Origin: Aphanomyces cochlioides
Lineage: Eukaryota > Oomycota > Saprolegniomycetes > Saprolegniales > Verrucalvaceae
Direction of reading: 5' to 3'
Assembly (NCBI GenBank): GCA_019828595.1
Contig: JAHQRK010000001.1
Location: 4,464,001-4,528,000 of the forward strand
Length of the DNA: 64,000 bases
Position 1 is the stretch's first letter. The number at the start of each line of letters is the position of its first letter. A model generated the notes under the pieces. It was not told the DNA's origin and ran no database searches. It was given only the letters and a program-made list of their open reading frames with translations. The translations under genes were made by a program, and so were the position numbers. Shown piece after piece: positions 11,827 through 22,117 of this stretch.

Positions 11827-13223
11827 ATGCGCGGGAAACACATTGGCAAAACCTTCATGCCGCCGCACAGACGAGCTACCGGGCGCCCTTCTATCAAGCA
11901 AGTAAAAAGGAAGGAAGCCCAACATCAAAGAATATTCTTCACGAATGAAAAGAAGCTTCTTATCATGAACTTTGCCAAACAATCGTCGAAACGAGCCGCA
12001 ACCGACCTTTTTTTCCCTGGCGTTACGGGGAAACCACTTGTAACGCTGCTCAAGCGAATCGACCGCTGGGAGCGAGGTCGATCGAAGATTCAAGCACTTG
12101 CAGACGATCCGGCCACGCGTTCAAAGAAATCTAACCGACAATCAGGATGGGCTACTGTTCTTGAAAAAGAAAACGAAGAAGAAATAGTGGCTTGGGTGCT
12201 TGCATTGTGCAAAGGAGGCATTCCTGTGGGCAATTTGCTCCTCGCTTGCAAAGCTCTGGAGACCGCTAAAAAACGGGGTTACAATGAAGATCAATTTAAG
12301 GCGAGTAGTACCTGGGTTGAAGGCTTCAAACGTCGCTGGTCTCTCGCCCTACGAACAAAATGCCGCTCTGGCCAATCCAACAATGAATAAGGCGAAGCTG
12401 CGCTTGAAGCTTTATCAAAGAAAGTCAAAGAGACAATTCGATTAAACGATATCGAAGATATCTACAATGCTGATCAGACAGCAGTCAACTATAAGTACGT
12501 ACCCGTCAAAACTCTGGATACAAAAGGCACTAAAAATGTTTGGATAAAGTCTTCAGGCCATGACAAAGATCGCATGACAGCGATGCTTCTGGCAGATGCA
12601 GTTGGCACGAAGTATCCCTTGATCTTGGTGTTCAAGACCCCTGAGTCCGTCGTGAAGACAGCAGTGATTGACAACTTGACTCAGCGGAACGGCTTTGGAT
12701 CTCGACTCTGGAAAGAAATCGAAGAGATTCATGAGCGCCACCCATCGCGCGCATATTTGGCAATCCGTCAGGCTGGTGGAATAGTCGAATATCCATCAAG
12801 TTCTTGCAATATCATTTTGGCCATCGACGCAACCAGAACTTGAAGAAAATTCTTTTGATGTGGGACGACTTTGGAGCTCACTTCACCCCTGACGTTATGG
12901 CTGTTGCCGAGGAACTTGACATCGTTCTTGAAAAAATCCCGCCAACGTTCACATGGATCTGCCAACCCGCTGACGTAGCCTGGATGAAGCCCTTGAAGAT
13001 CGCGCTTCGCAAGCGATGGGTCCAGCATCTTCGAGATGAGATTGGACTTCACAAAAGCGGCCCATTCCAACTGCGACGTCCTGATCGCTTTGACGTGGTC
13101 GATTGGGTCAACGAAGCATGGGAGGGCTTGTCCAAGAAAGTGATCATCAACGGTTTTTTGAAATGTCAAGTGATTGACAGAAATTCGAACAACGAGGACG
13201 CATCGAGCAATGACCAAACTTGA
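11827..13223 (+). pseudogene. DDE_1-type transposase with one stop and one frameshift
   Basis: The N-terminal part (ATG at 11827) is basic and contains a CENP-B/Tc5-like helix-turn-helix region ending in a WVEGFKRRW-type segment. The catalytic core follows: first acidic residue in YNADQTAVNY (about 12464-12493), second in LLMWDDFGAH (about 12853-12882), third in QPADVAWMKPLK (about 12964-12999). Two lesions break the frame: a TAA at 12388-12390, after which the same frame continues, and a shift from frame 1 to frame 3 near 12775-12800, where the sequence switches to an SRISIKFLQYHFG-like stretch. The three catalytic positions are all still encoded. This copy is presumably not active by itself, although its perfect TIRs could still be mobilised in trans. 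Confidence 0.85.
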
Positions 13224-13740
13224 CGATTTGCTCCAAAGGGCAACTGAAAGTAAAAAAATAAACAGAAAATCACAATTCATTATGCATTTACTCAAAAAGC
13301 ACTTTTGAGCTAAGCACATAGAAAAAACAAACGCTTTGTCCTGAATGCACGCGCCGGTATCCGGCCCAGCAATATCATAGACTAGACTGAGTTCGCGGTC
13401 CTTTTGACACGTCATCCATTGGATGGAAAAGTGTTTGAGATGGCAAATTGTAGAATGAGCCTTCACTTTTGATATTCCATGAAAGTCAATGACTATGATG
13501 TGTTTGGGTCCAAAAAGCTCAATCAATCACTCTCCTTGTTGACTTGATTGATGTAGAAAATTTTAAGCAACGACATTTGGTCCCATTCTTAATTACCTTT
13601 GTCATTGTATACCCGAAATTAGTGACTCATTCTAGCTCAAAATTCTCGATGCTGTTTAAATCTATGTACTTTATATTTGAATATTAGTGTCAGATTCGGA
13701 ATATAATATTAAAGAGGTGTCGGACATTTCGCTTGTCACA

Positions 13741-13769
13741 AATCGACCCATTTTACAAATCATCTACAG
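13741..13769 (-). repeat. Right terminal inverted repeat of pogo-like element
   Basis: Exact reverse complement of 11693-11721, followed by TA at 13770-13771. Confidence 0.9.
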
Positions 13770-13771
13770 TA

Positions 13772-16060
13772 TTTGATTTGGATATGCACCATATTAATAG
13801 TGTTGTTGGCGAAAATTGATGTATTGTGATTGGAAATCGTAGGAACAGATTGCCTACATTTCGATTTTGACGAATCAAAGTAACTTTTAATTTTAATTGG
13901 CTGAATTTGAATTGATTTGAGATCTCGCTGTTGCGCCAAGTTGAAACTTTGCGAGCACCATCCCGGTGAGCAAACGCCATGAGCTTGTATCCAGCTCAGA
14001 CGTAACGTGTACTATTCTAATGCCGAACGAATCGTTTTTTAAATGAATTTAATACACTATCACGATTGTGTGTCGCGAATACCTGTTTCATGGCAAAGGT
14101 ATCAGCATTGCTAGAAAGCGTCAAGCACCTTACTCAGGGGGGTTGCTCAATACTGCGCACATGCATAGAGATATGAAATGCAGTCTGACGACGCAGTTTG
14201 CATTACCACGGTTTGACTCTGTTCATACTCGTCTCATGGTCTATTCATCACGAGACGAATATGAACCAAGTCAAACAGTGGTTAGATTATACACCTACAA
14301 CAAAGGTGGAGCTACAGTGTCCTATGTAATGTTTGGTTATTTAGTTATTGAGGAAGGTTAAGGTCGGAAGCGAGATACGGCAAGTGTCCTTTGTTTGAGG
14401 GTATCAAGACCATGATCATATATTCAAGTCTTTCTCTCTATATCGAGCTTCAGCTGTCGCCTAAAGCTTCTTGCGACTTCGCATTACATAAGTAGAAAGT
14501 GCGCATGCATGCCGTGCCGCTCTTACCGGCTCGTGATCTTTTGTGCACGCTCAAAACACTCGATAGATGATATCAACAACATGATTGGTCAATATAAAGA
14601 GATTTTATAGATGTTTGATTGGTCAATGAAACGTAGGAATTTCGGTCCTACAATTTGGCAAAAATTTCTGTCAAAACGAAATTCATACTTTAATCAAGTT
14701 AATGTGTGAGGTATTTTTTCGAAAAAATGGAAAATATCAGAATATTGTTCCTACGATTCGTCAAAATATCAAATATAACTCCTACGTTTTCCGACTTATG
14801 AATTACAAACGAACATCAATGAAAATGGACAAAAAAATTTGTTTCAAATTTGGTCACGTTAGCTGACAAATTCCAATTAGTTCTGTTGACTTTGAATAAA
14901 ATTTGTGCTGCTCATTTATATATTATATGCGATCTGAGGAGAAGAAAATGAACATCACAATGACTATTTCAAATGAGTCAAACTAACTTGTCAAAATATC
15001 GCAATATTTTTATAAAAGAATATTATAAAAATCACTCTTCTCACTCACACAACATATGCTACAAAGAAATTTCGAATTAAAATTATTCGTATTTTTATAT
15101 ATACAAAGATCAAGTCTAATGGGGACAGACAACACCCGGACAAACCCCACCCAAAATCTTCACCCTAACGCAGTGGAGACTGCGAACAGAGATCTTCAAT
15201 GTGCGTCGAACTTTTAGAGGTTGGTTGGTTGAATGGACTGTGCAAGTTTGTAAGTGTCGTTGGATTTGCTTTGAATACATTCAAGAGGCTGTAGGATCTT
15301 TCCTTAACGATGCACTGTCACCTCCAACACCAGGTGATAATCTGTAAGATCTGCCACAAAAATTGGCTTCTATAATTTTGACCAAATCGAGATGTTGCAT
15401 TGATAAAGTGATACAGTAATGTAATAATTTGATATTACTCCAGTGCGTAACAAGCTCAGTATTCCTTCCAAAATATATTGAGTCATTTTCAACCAAATTT
15501 TTAGTTTTGACCAAAATCGAATTCGATTTGACAGCCGGAATCGAATCTGAATTGAACGGGCTTTTCTAATTGGCTAAAATTCCAAATATCAAATCGATGG
15601 GCGAATCAAAATCGAGTATTTACCTCATTCACGCAAAACACACTCTGACACACATGCAATTGATTTGACTTCACAGTACTGCTTAACTGGCGTTTTCCAA
15701 TACTAACTACACCTCCTGAGAACGAGTTCTCAACACAGGTCAAGCTAGTGCTCTTTCACACACGACTTGGTGTGTCAAGACACCGTGTTACCTAGCAATT
15801 AACGTCTAAAATTCTCATGGAGCTGTCAAGCACAACATGACGAGAAAGCATTTGCCATGTGTGCTCTCGTCACGACTGTGGGCCGAGAGACCCTTGGTGA
15901 AATGTACAAGAGTGTCTATGTTAATTAGGGATATTTGGGAGGACTCCGCGCGTATGGCTGTCAAGACCAGTCATTCGTGTCTATCAACATTTCCCTGCTT
16001 CCTCTAATCACCGAGTCCGTTTGGATCGGGCCAGAGCATTCTTCATGCCAGAGTCTGTCT
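13772..16060. other. AT-rich intergenic region, no gene seen
   Basis: No frame has coding character. Short recurring motifs of the type TTCCTACGATT / TTTTGACGAATC appear near 13840-13880 and again at 14640-14790 in both orientations, suggesting decayed repeats. A GC-richer block at 15120-15280 differs from its surroundings but shows no recognisable product. Confidence 0.4.
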
Positions 16061-16061
16061 G

Positions 16062-17430
16062 TCAGCCTGAGTCGTCGAAACTGGCTATGACATCACGAAC
16101 TTCTTGAATCACGGACAGGTGGCAGGTTTTGGACAAGTAAGCTTCAATGACAGTGGGAATATCTCCCCACATCGTTTGCAGAGGCTCCCTGGTAGCGTCT
16201 ATATCCTCCGAGCCCATCCACTTGATATTGACCAACCATTGTTTCGTTATTCTGTCATGTTGTATCCCAACAATACGTTCAAAGTAGTGCCCTCCCTCGA
16301 CGTTTGCGATTAACTCGATCAGCTCCTCATTCACATTCAGAGCAGAGTCTTGGTAACGAAGTTTTGTCGAATGGTGCCAAGTTGTTGCTTTGCTCCTGAG
16401 ATCCTCGACTTCATAAAGCCAGTCGCTTTGGTGACCAACAACTCGACACGGACCCATCCAAAAACATGCAATGGAAGGAAGTTTTCGCGTCGTTTTGCAA
16501 CGAGAACGTAATCCCCAACTTCAAAGTTAGCGTGGCGTCTCTGCCTCTGTTGGTTCACTTTTTGCCATCGCTGTGCACGTTACCTTCCGATAAGCCTAGC
16601 AGTGCTTTGCGCATTCTATCCGACTCCACGGCTAATTATTTAATGATTCCATTTGATGTTCAATGATCTGAGCAGGCGGAATTCTTTCAAGTGATTTTGG
16701 ATGCCTCACAATTGATATTGGTTTTGCTGGTGGTAATCTCAAGAATGCTGTGACTGGGGCTACATCTTGTAACCTTTCAGATAGTGTGTGTATGATAACG
16801 GACTTGACAACAGGTAACACAGTTTTCCAAGCTGACGTCGGTAACTTCATCTCACTTAGCAAGGCTCTTGTGATCTTGAGTTTTGCACAATTGTGACCTC
16901 AATTGTTCCGTTTGACCAAGAACAATAGGCTAGTGTGAAGTGGGGCTACAAAGACAATCGTCTCTGCAGTTCTTCGACCACTTTGTTTCGAAATGTGATC
17001 CTCTGTCATTGGCCAAAATTTTTGGGATTCCAAAATCAGCAAACCATTCCATCAATGCATCTGCTGTAGCTTCTCTGGTTGCTTGATCACAGGCGATTAA
17101 TCTGAGGTAATTTGAGAGGTCGTTTTTCACAACAAGCAGATATCCACCCTCCATGTAGAGATAATCAAAATGGACTACTTCGTTGGGCTTTTTTGCGCGT
17201 ATAGCTGAGCCAAGAGGCCTCCGCTTCGACACTGGCCAAGTTACGAAGACTTCAAACTGACAATGCGCCATCAAGTGACGCTTTTCCCCGGTGATGACTA
17301 TCCTCGCAAGCTTCGCCACTTCTACAATCTCCTTACTGACATTGCAACGAATGTCTGGCAAGCCTTGGGACTCCAGATGCACGAAGCGGCTCCAGATGTA
17401 CGAAACGGCTTCACTTGTTCAAGGTGATGA
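16062..17430 (-). pseudogene. Ty3/gypsy integrase relic with chromo-like C-terminus
   Basis: Read on the minus strand from about 17.4 kb, broken frames encode an integrase core: an HFDYLYMEG segment with the first acidic residue (about 17165) and an ANDRGSHF segment with the second (about 16990). These are followed by pieces with the expected spacing of an integrase C-terminal region (EVGDYVLVA, about 16515) and a chromodomain-like stretch (HYFERIVGIQH...WLVNIKWMG, about 16200-16300). At least three frame changes separate the parts, and neither LTRs nor the RT/protease part are visible. It is a degraded fragment of a Metaviridae-type retrotransposon. Confidence 0.7.
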
Positions 17431-17464
17431 CTGTCCCTTAACATAAGTATGGAAGGACACACAC

Positions 17465-18283
17465 GTGCCGTTTCACAAGTGGCCACGCAAGTACGTCAAG
17501 TCAATTTGTTTCAGTCCTCCGTCCATGACAATACGATACCCGATACAAACAGACTCTCGAACCGACGAACAAGCCATCAAGAAGTATTTCATCAAGACAT
17601 TGAAGCCCCTACTTCGTTTTCCGACTCCCATTCAAGCCGACGTGTGGTGGCGGATATTGTTTCGCATGCTTCCAGTAAACTACCAGTTCTTCTTTCGTCA
17701 AGAGAGCAATCCTGGTGTCATGGAGTGCTCATATCCTGGCTGTTCAGCTGTGGAGACGATGCAACATGTCCTTTTCGATTGCAAGTATGTCAAGCCGGTG
17801 TGGTCTTGGCACAGAACAGCATGGCAGCAGTTTGGTATCCCATTTACTTTGGATACGATTATCAACCTCGACAAGTTCCAAGTTTCTGAAGACTGGGTTA
17901 CTCACACGTCCATCCTTTGCCGCTTGTGGGCCCTCCTCGTAGCTGGCTTACTACGCGACTTGTGGATTCATCGCAACAAGACCAAGTTTGAAGGAAGACC
18001 TGTGCCGTACCTCAAGGTTGTCAAGGAAGTATCGTTGGTATCTTGGAGTGCCAACGTTCGCCGGTGGCTGCGAGACGCATCAACACTCGAAGACGAGAGA
18101 GCCGAAGTACTGTACTTCGCGTCCTCGACCAACTCAAGTCCCACGACCACTATGCGTGGTTTTGGCGAAAATACTCCAAGTCTCTCACGATTGTCAACTG
18201 GTCCTCTCGACTTCACTGATCCAAGTTCTGCGAAACACAGTAGTGTAGTACTTAGTCGTCCTTTTACCTACTTAGACGTATAG
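17465..18283 (+). pseudogene. 3' end of a LINE (non-LTR) ORF2, zf-RVT region
   Basis: One frame of 272 codons has the layout of the extreme C-terminus of LINE-type reverse transcriptases. A helical stretch (ADVWWRILFRMLPV) is followed by a CCHC-like knuckle (C-S-Y-P-G-C ... MQHVLFDC) near 17725-17785, then a conserved WALLVAGLLRDLWIHRNKTKF-like segment near 17925-17990. No RT or endonuclease domain precedes it in this frame, so the copy is 5'-truncated, as is common for LINE insertions. It sits in opposite orientation between two gypsy integrase fragments. Confidence 0.65.
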
Positions 18284-18292
18284 GCAAATTAT

Positions 18293-18532
18293 TTATAGGG
18301 CGTAAAGGTCAAAATATACCCCGATTGAACCTTGAGCCAAGAGGCCTCGTATTGTTGTGCTGTCCGTGCGCAAGCAATGGAGACACTCAGGTACAAATTC
18401 ATCACACATTTCAGTGAGGCCTTGCCTTGCAATTTCGGTTCCAATGTTGATTCTTGTCTTCCTACTTCGACGACCCTCGTGACCCATATGCGCTATAACC
18501 AAACTTTGCAGCTGAAGATCTCTTGATTTCAT
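18293..18532 (-). pseudogene. Possible gypsy integrase HHCC zinc-binding fragment
   Basis: A minus-strand frame encodes AHMGHEG followed, after about 30 residues, by ECLHCL. This spacing resembles the H2C2 zinc-binding N-terminal domain of Ty3/gypsy integrases. It is short and isolated, starts 9 bp from the LINE relic, and may belong to the same broken element as the integrase core at 16-17.4 kb. Confidence 0.45.
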
Positions 18533-20484
18533 CGGGATCCAAACTCGGTTGTCAGTACATAGTGTGTAACAAATACATCACGCTCAAGAACCAAACTAAC
18601 TTTAGCCATGTGATTCGTCTTGATTCTTCAAGGCTTTATTTTGGGAGTCTCGAATATCGCGGTGGCTTGGCCATGGTTGATCTCGTGGTGTTAGGGGCTC
18701 GTGAGTGTACAGAGCCTTAATCGATGTCGCACATATGTGTATTTGAGTTGGGATCATGTATGAGAATGCTCGCAGCGTTGGTGCCCATCTCGGGACAGCT
18801 TAGCCGCTCAGTACAGTTGCACTGTTGTGATGGCAGGCGGGTTGAAAACTTAGATATGATTCATAATGATCAGTAAATAGAAAAGTCTTCCGAGGCGGAA
18901 AAGAAAGTAATCCAAACGTCGACATGTGCTCACAATTGCAAATGACTCGTTTTGAATCACTGCCGAATTTGCGCTGGTTTGTGCTGGGACGTTAAATGTG
19001 CCACTAAGACATGCAAGCATTTGATGAGACTGTCCAAGGAGAGGACGTTGGAGCTGGTTATGTGGAACTTGTGGAACGATCATGCCCATGCCATGTCGGA
19101 TGAATCTGTAAATAAACGAATGCACTGATCTGGATCTGGTTGAAACAGCGGCTCCATGCACAGCGATATTTTTTACAACATACAAGGCAGCATGATCGTG
19201 GGTAGTCCAACTGAAATCCGTGAGCTGTAGACGCTTCTGCCGTTGTTTTTGCCGCATACCGCAGAATTACATGCTGCTTCAAGGTACTCACGTTGGTTCC
19301 TCAAGAGCTGCATGACGAGGAAGGCTTGACAGCATCCACCCGGTCGCGTGAAGAAATAGCTGAAATGTACTGATGTTTGGGGACGGGCGCGTCAATGAGC
19401 CCCTGAACTTCGAAGATTGAAGCTGTATCACATTGCTAACAGACACAGACTTGTATGATTTGTCGATTCCTGCGACGATGTCATTGCCATGACCAAGTCA
19501 ATTATGTTAGTGTCTGCTCATGTTTGCTCATGTCGGCTTACCGATGGGCCTACTTTATCGTGGTTTCCGTGGTTTTGTATGTACCAGCTCTGGTTTTATT
19601 TTCATGGGTAAAGGAGAATAGTTCCTTCAAAGGAGGAACGACGTCCTGGTTTACCCATCGATGCATTCCTGTTGTACCCTCCGGGGATAATAATAGGTCT
19701 TTCGTATGTCCACAGAAACGACTCCACATCCACCGTGCCGGCTTTGTTCTTGTGTTAATGCTGATGTCCATGCTGGAGTCGGTGCTGGCGTTGGCGCAAT
19801 CCTTCACAACAGTAATACATCCATGATGAAACAGGAATGTGATTCCAGTTATGAATAAATTGCTCGGAAACAAGGAGGAAGCAGATTGAATGTAGGTAAG
19901 AAGAGGTGTGTGTAATGGTTGTTGAAATTTTTGCCGACCAATCAGAATGTTCCACGTGCTGAATCTTTTTAACTGATTTCTCTTTGTTTTGTCAACCTCG
20001 ATCAGTTTTGGTTTATTCATCTTACTGTTATTAATAACTGGCACAATAAACTTTAACTCGTTCTGGTCGTGGCTTGAGAATTGCTCCTATGCCGTCACGT
20101 ATTTGATAATTGGTTAAAATAACTCCTTTTACGCCATTGGTGCAAGTGTTTACCGCGCTCGAAAAATGTCCAGTAAAGAACATTTAGAGCGATGAGACTT
20201 TAATCCCCTATGCATGTAAACTCAACCATTTCGGCAGGTTGACTGGGGAAGTTTTCATGTTCATAGAGAAATTGGTGGGTATGACATCTACTCGAGCATG
20301 CGAACATGACGCCTTATGTTACGTTGAATTTCAAATTTCCATGTTCCATTTTTAAAATACTTTGCTTTTTGTATGCTTTAATGCAATTAATTTTGTAAAA
20401 TTTTGCTTTCCCCCCGCTTGTGCCTCTATGATTGGCTGGTTGGGCACATTTGAATTTCCGAAACAGTCAGTGGTTTGTACAAGG
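18533..20484. other. Intergenic, no convincing gene; contains H3 upstream region
   Basis: Several frames of 60-160 codons exist on both strands around 18.85-20.04 kb, but none shows domains, splice-connected exons or a plausible start. The last few hundred bases should contain the promoter of the H3 gene. Confidence 0.4.
20430..20435 (-). promoter_or_regulatory. Inverted CCAAT box upstream of H3
   Basis: GATTGG (reverse complement CCAATC) lies about 50 bp before the H3 start codon. CCAAT elements are common in histone promoters, but here the assignment rests only on motif and position. Confidence 0.35.
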
Positions 20485-20895
20485 ATGGCCCGCACGAAGC
20501 AAACGAGTAAGTCGTCGACCGGCGGACGCGCAAAGAAGACTCTCGCGGGGAAGAAGACGATCAGAAAGCAAACCCCTCTTTCTGGTGGTATCAAGAAGCC
20601 CCATCGATACCGTCCTGGTACAGTCGCGTTGCGAGAAATTCGCAAGTACCAAAAGACGACTGAATTGCTGCTGCGAAAACTTCCTTTCCAACGCTTGGTT
20701 CGTGAAATCGCGCAGGATTACAAGACAGATTTGCGATTTCAGAGTACGGCGATCATCGCGTTGCAAGAAGCCACGGAAGCATACCTCGTTGGCTTGTTTG
20801 AAGACTCCAACTTGTGTGCTATTCACGCCAAGCGTGTGACTATCATGCCCAAGGATATTCAACTAGCCCGTCGTATCCGCGGCGAGCGTGCTTAA
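20485..20895 (+). CDS. Divergent histone H3 variant
   Basis: An intronless frame of 136 codons, exactly the length of canonical H3 (135 residues after Met removal), with no indel against the canonical layout. The fold region is well conserved: [31 protein letters not shown] and [20 protein letters not shown] are present. The tail is not. Numbering the mature protein, K4, S10, T11, K23, K27, K36 and K37 remain, but residue 7 is S, 8 is K, 9 is S (no K9), 14 is R, 16-18 are K-K-T (no K18), 28 is Q and 31 is L. The chaperone-specificity positions 87-90 read T-A-I-I, matching neither the H3.1 (SAVM) nor the H3.3 (AAIG) pattern. It should form nucleosomes but cannot carry K9 or K14 marks. It is probably a specialised variant, and there is no internal break suggesting a pseudogene. 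Confidence 0.92.
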   Translation: MARTKQTSKSSTGGRAKKTLAGKKTIRKQTPLSGGIKKPHRYRPGTVALREIRKYQKTTELLLRKLPFQRLVREIAQDYKTDLRFQSTAIIALQEATEAYLVGLFEDSNLCAIHAKRVTIMPKDIQLARRIRGERA

Positions 20896-22117
20896 GTTGC
20901 GTACGTTGGTGTAAGAGAGATTAACTCAAACAATGTATATTTCCTTGAAAGGATGTCGCTTGCAGCGAAAGGTTCCATTAGGTAGTACCCGATCAAGTAT
21001 CGACCACATTATGCAGTATGTTCACGATCCGTCTTGGACATTCCAGAGCATGGTAAATCACAAAGCCGAGTTGACATATATAAGAACTAAGCCTTGGGAT
21101 TGTCATCTACTACATCCATGCGCCCTCGCACTACTCGCCTGAAATCATAATTGTCTTGAGATTTGTCATTGACAAACTCGAAGACCCAGCAACTTCATCC
21201 ACTTTTCAAGGAGCATGATGGAGCAAGAAGTTCACTGGATTATGCGCAGGCAAGTGGCGTGGATGCAAACTTTGCCCACGGCTTCATATATTTGACAGTA
21301 GCTGGGCGCTGAAGAGATTCTCAACAACACTTAGTTCCTTCCATGACGCTGAGTAAATCTAATTCTGGTGGCTTCCGAGCTGACAGAGTGAACAACTTCC
21401 ACAAGGCAACCCAAGGAATAGACAAGGTGAAGATCTTTCAACAAATTGAACAATCCTCTCAATCTGCGCAATATATGGACTCGGTACGGCACAATGTCCC
21501 GGACTCTGTCCTTTGACACCTCTACCAGCCAACTCAACAACTTTGGGACGACTTTCACCACATCGATCAAGTGTGGTGAAACTCAAGAAATATGCCTTGC
21601 TGTGCGAATACCTCCAGGGTATTTTCTAGGGCATCACATGACCTCACTCGATATATATTCGCGTCTCTCGGCAGACCTAAGTAGGCAAGTTCGTTGACAA
21701 GGTGCATCCCTTCGATACTTCTGAATATCTCTCATCTTTCTTCACTGTACATGACGTCGTCCTCAATACATGTCCTTGCTGTTGGGTTGGACTTTGCAGC
21801 GCGGATTTGGCGCGCGTTCTTCTTCACAAGTTGCAGAATGTAGAGTCAGGACATAAATCGATGTACATTTCAACGTACGAGCCGAACAGGACCTAGTCAT
21901 ACAAAAATCAAGTAAATCTGTACGCACACTACGTACAACATAGTATATTGACAGATCGATGTCTAAACAAGCCATGCAACACACAGCTGGTCTTGGGACG
22001 CATATGCGCGTCGCTCCATAAGCACGCTCTCTCTATCAACTCGTTCAATCCGACGGCAACATGGACTCCGTAATCGCGCCGGGCTCAGGGATAACCAGAT
22101 TCATAACTTTGTAGGAG
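20896..22117. other. Intergenic, no gene supported
   Basis: About 1.2 kb between the H3 gene and the RasGAP gene. Short frames only (up to 83 codons at 21446-21697), without recognisable domains. The left part contains the H3 3' region. Confidence 0.4.

Larger units (their letters stand above)
11693..13769 (+). mobile_element. pogo/Tigger-like DNA transposon, 2077 bp
   Basis: Both ends are intact. The first 29 bases (CTGTAGATGATTTGTAAAAT...) are an exact reverse complement of the last 29, and the element is bounded by TA on each side (11691-11692 and 13770-13771), the target duplication of the Tc1/mariner-pogo superfamily. It holds one transposase-like gene. A short sub-terminal sequence containing ATTAAAGAGG occurs near both ends in direct orientation (about 11795-11810 and 13705-13720). 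Perfect TIRs together with only two coding lesions suggest a fairly recent insertion. Confidence 0.9.

Noticed and set aside
19550..20044. 164-codon minus-strand frame upstream of H3
   Set aside because: No domains, no spliced partner, and codon use like random AT-rich sequence; recorded only as intergenic.
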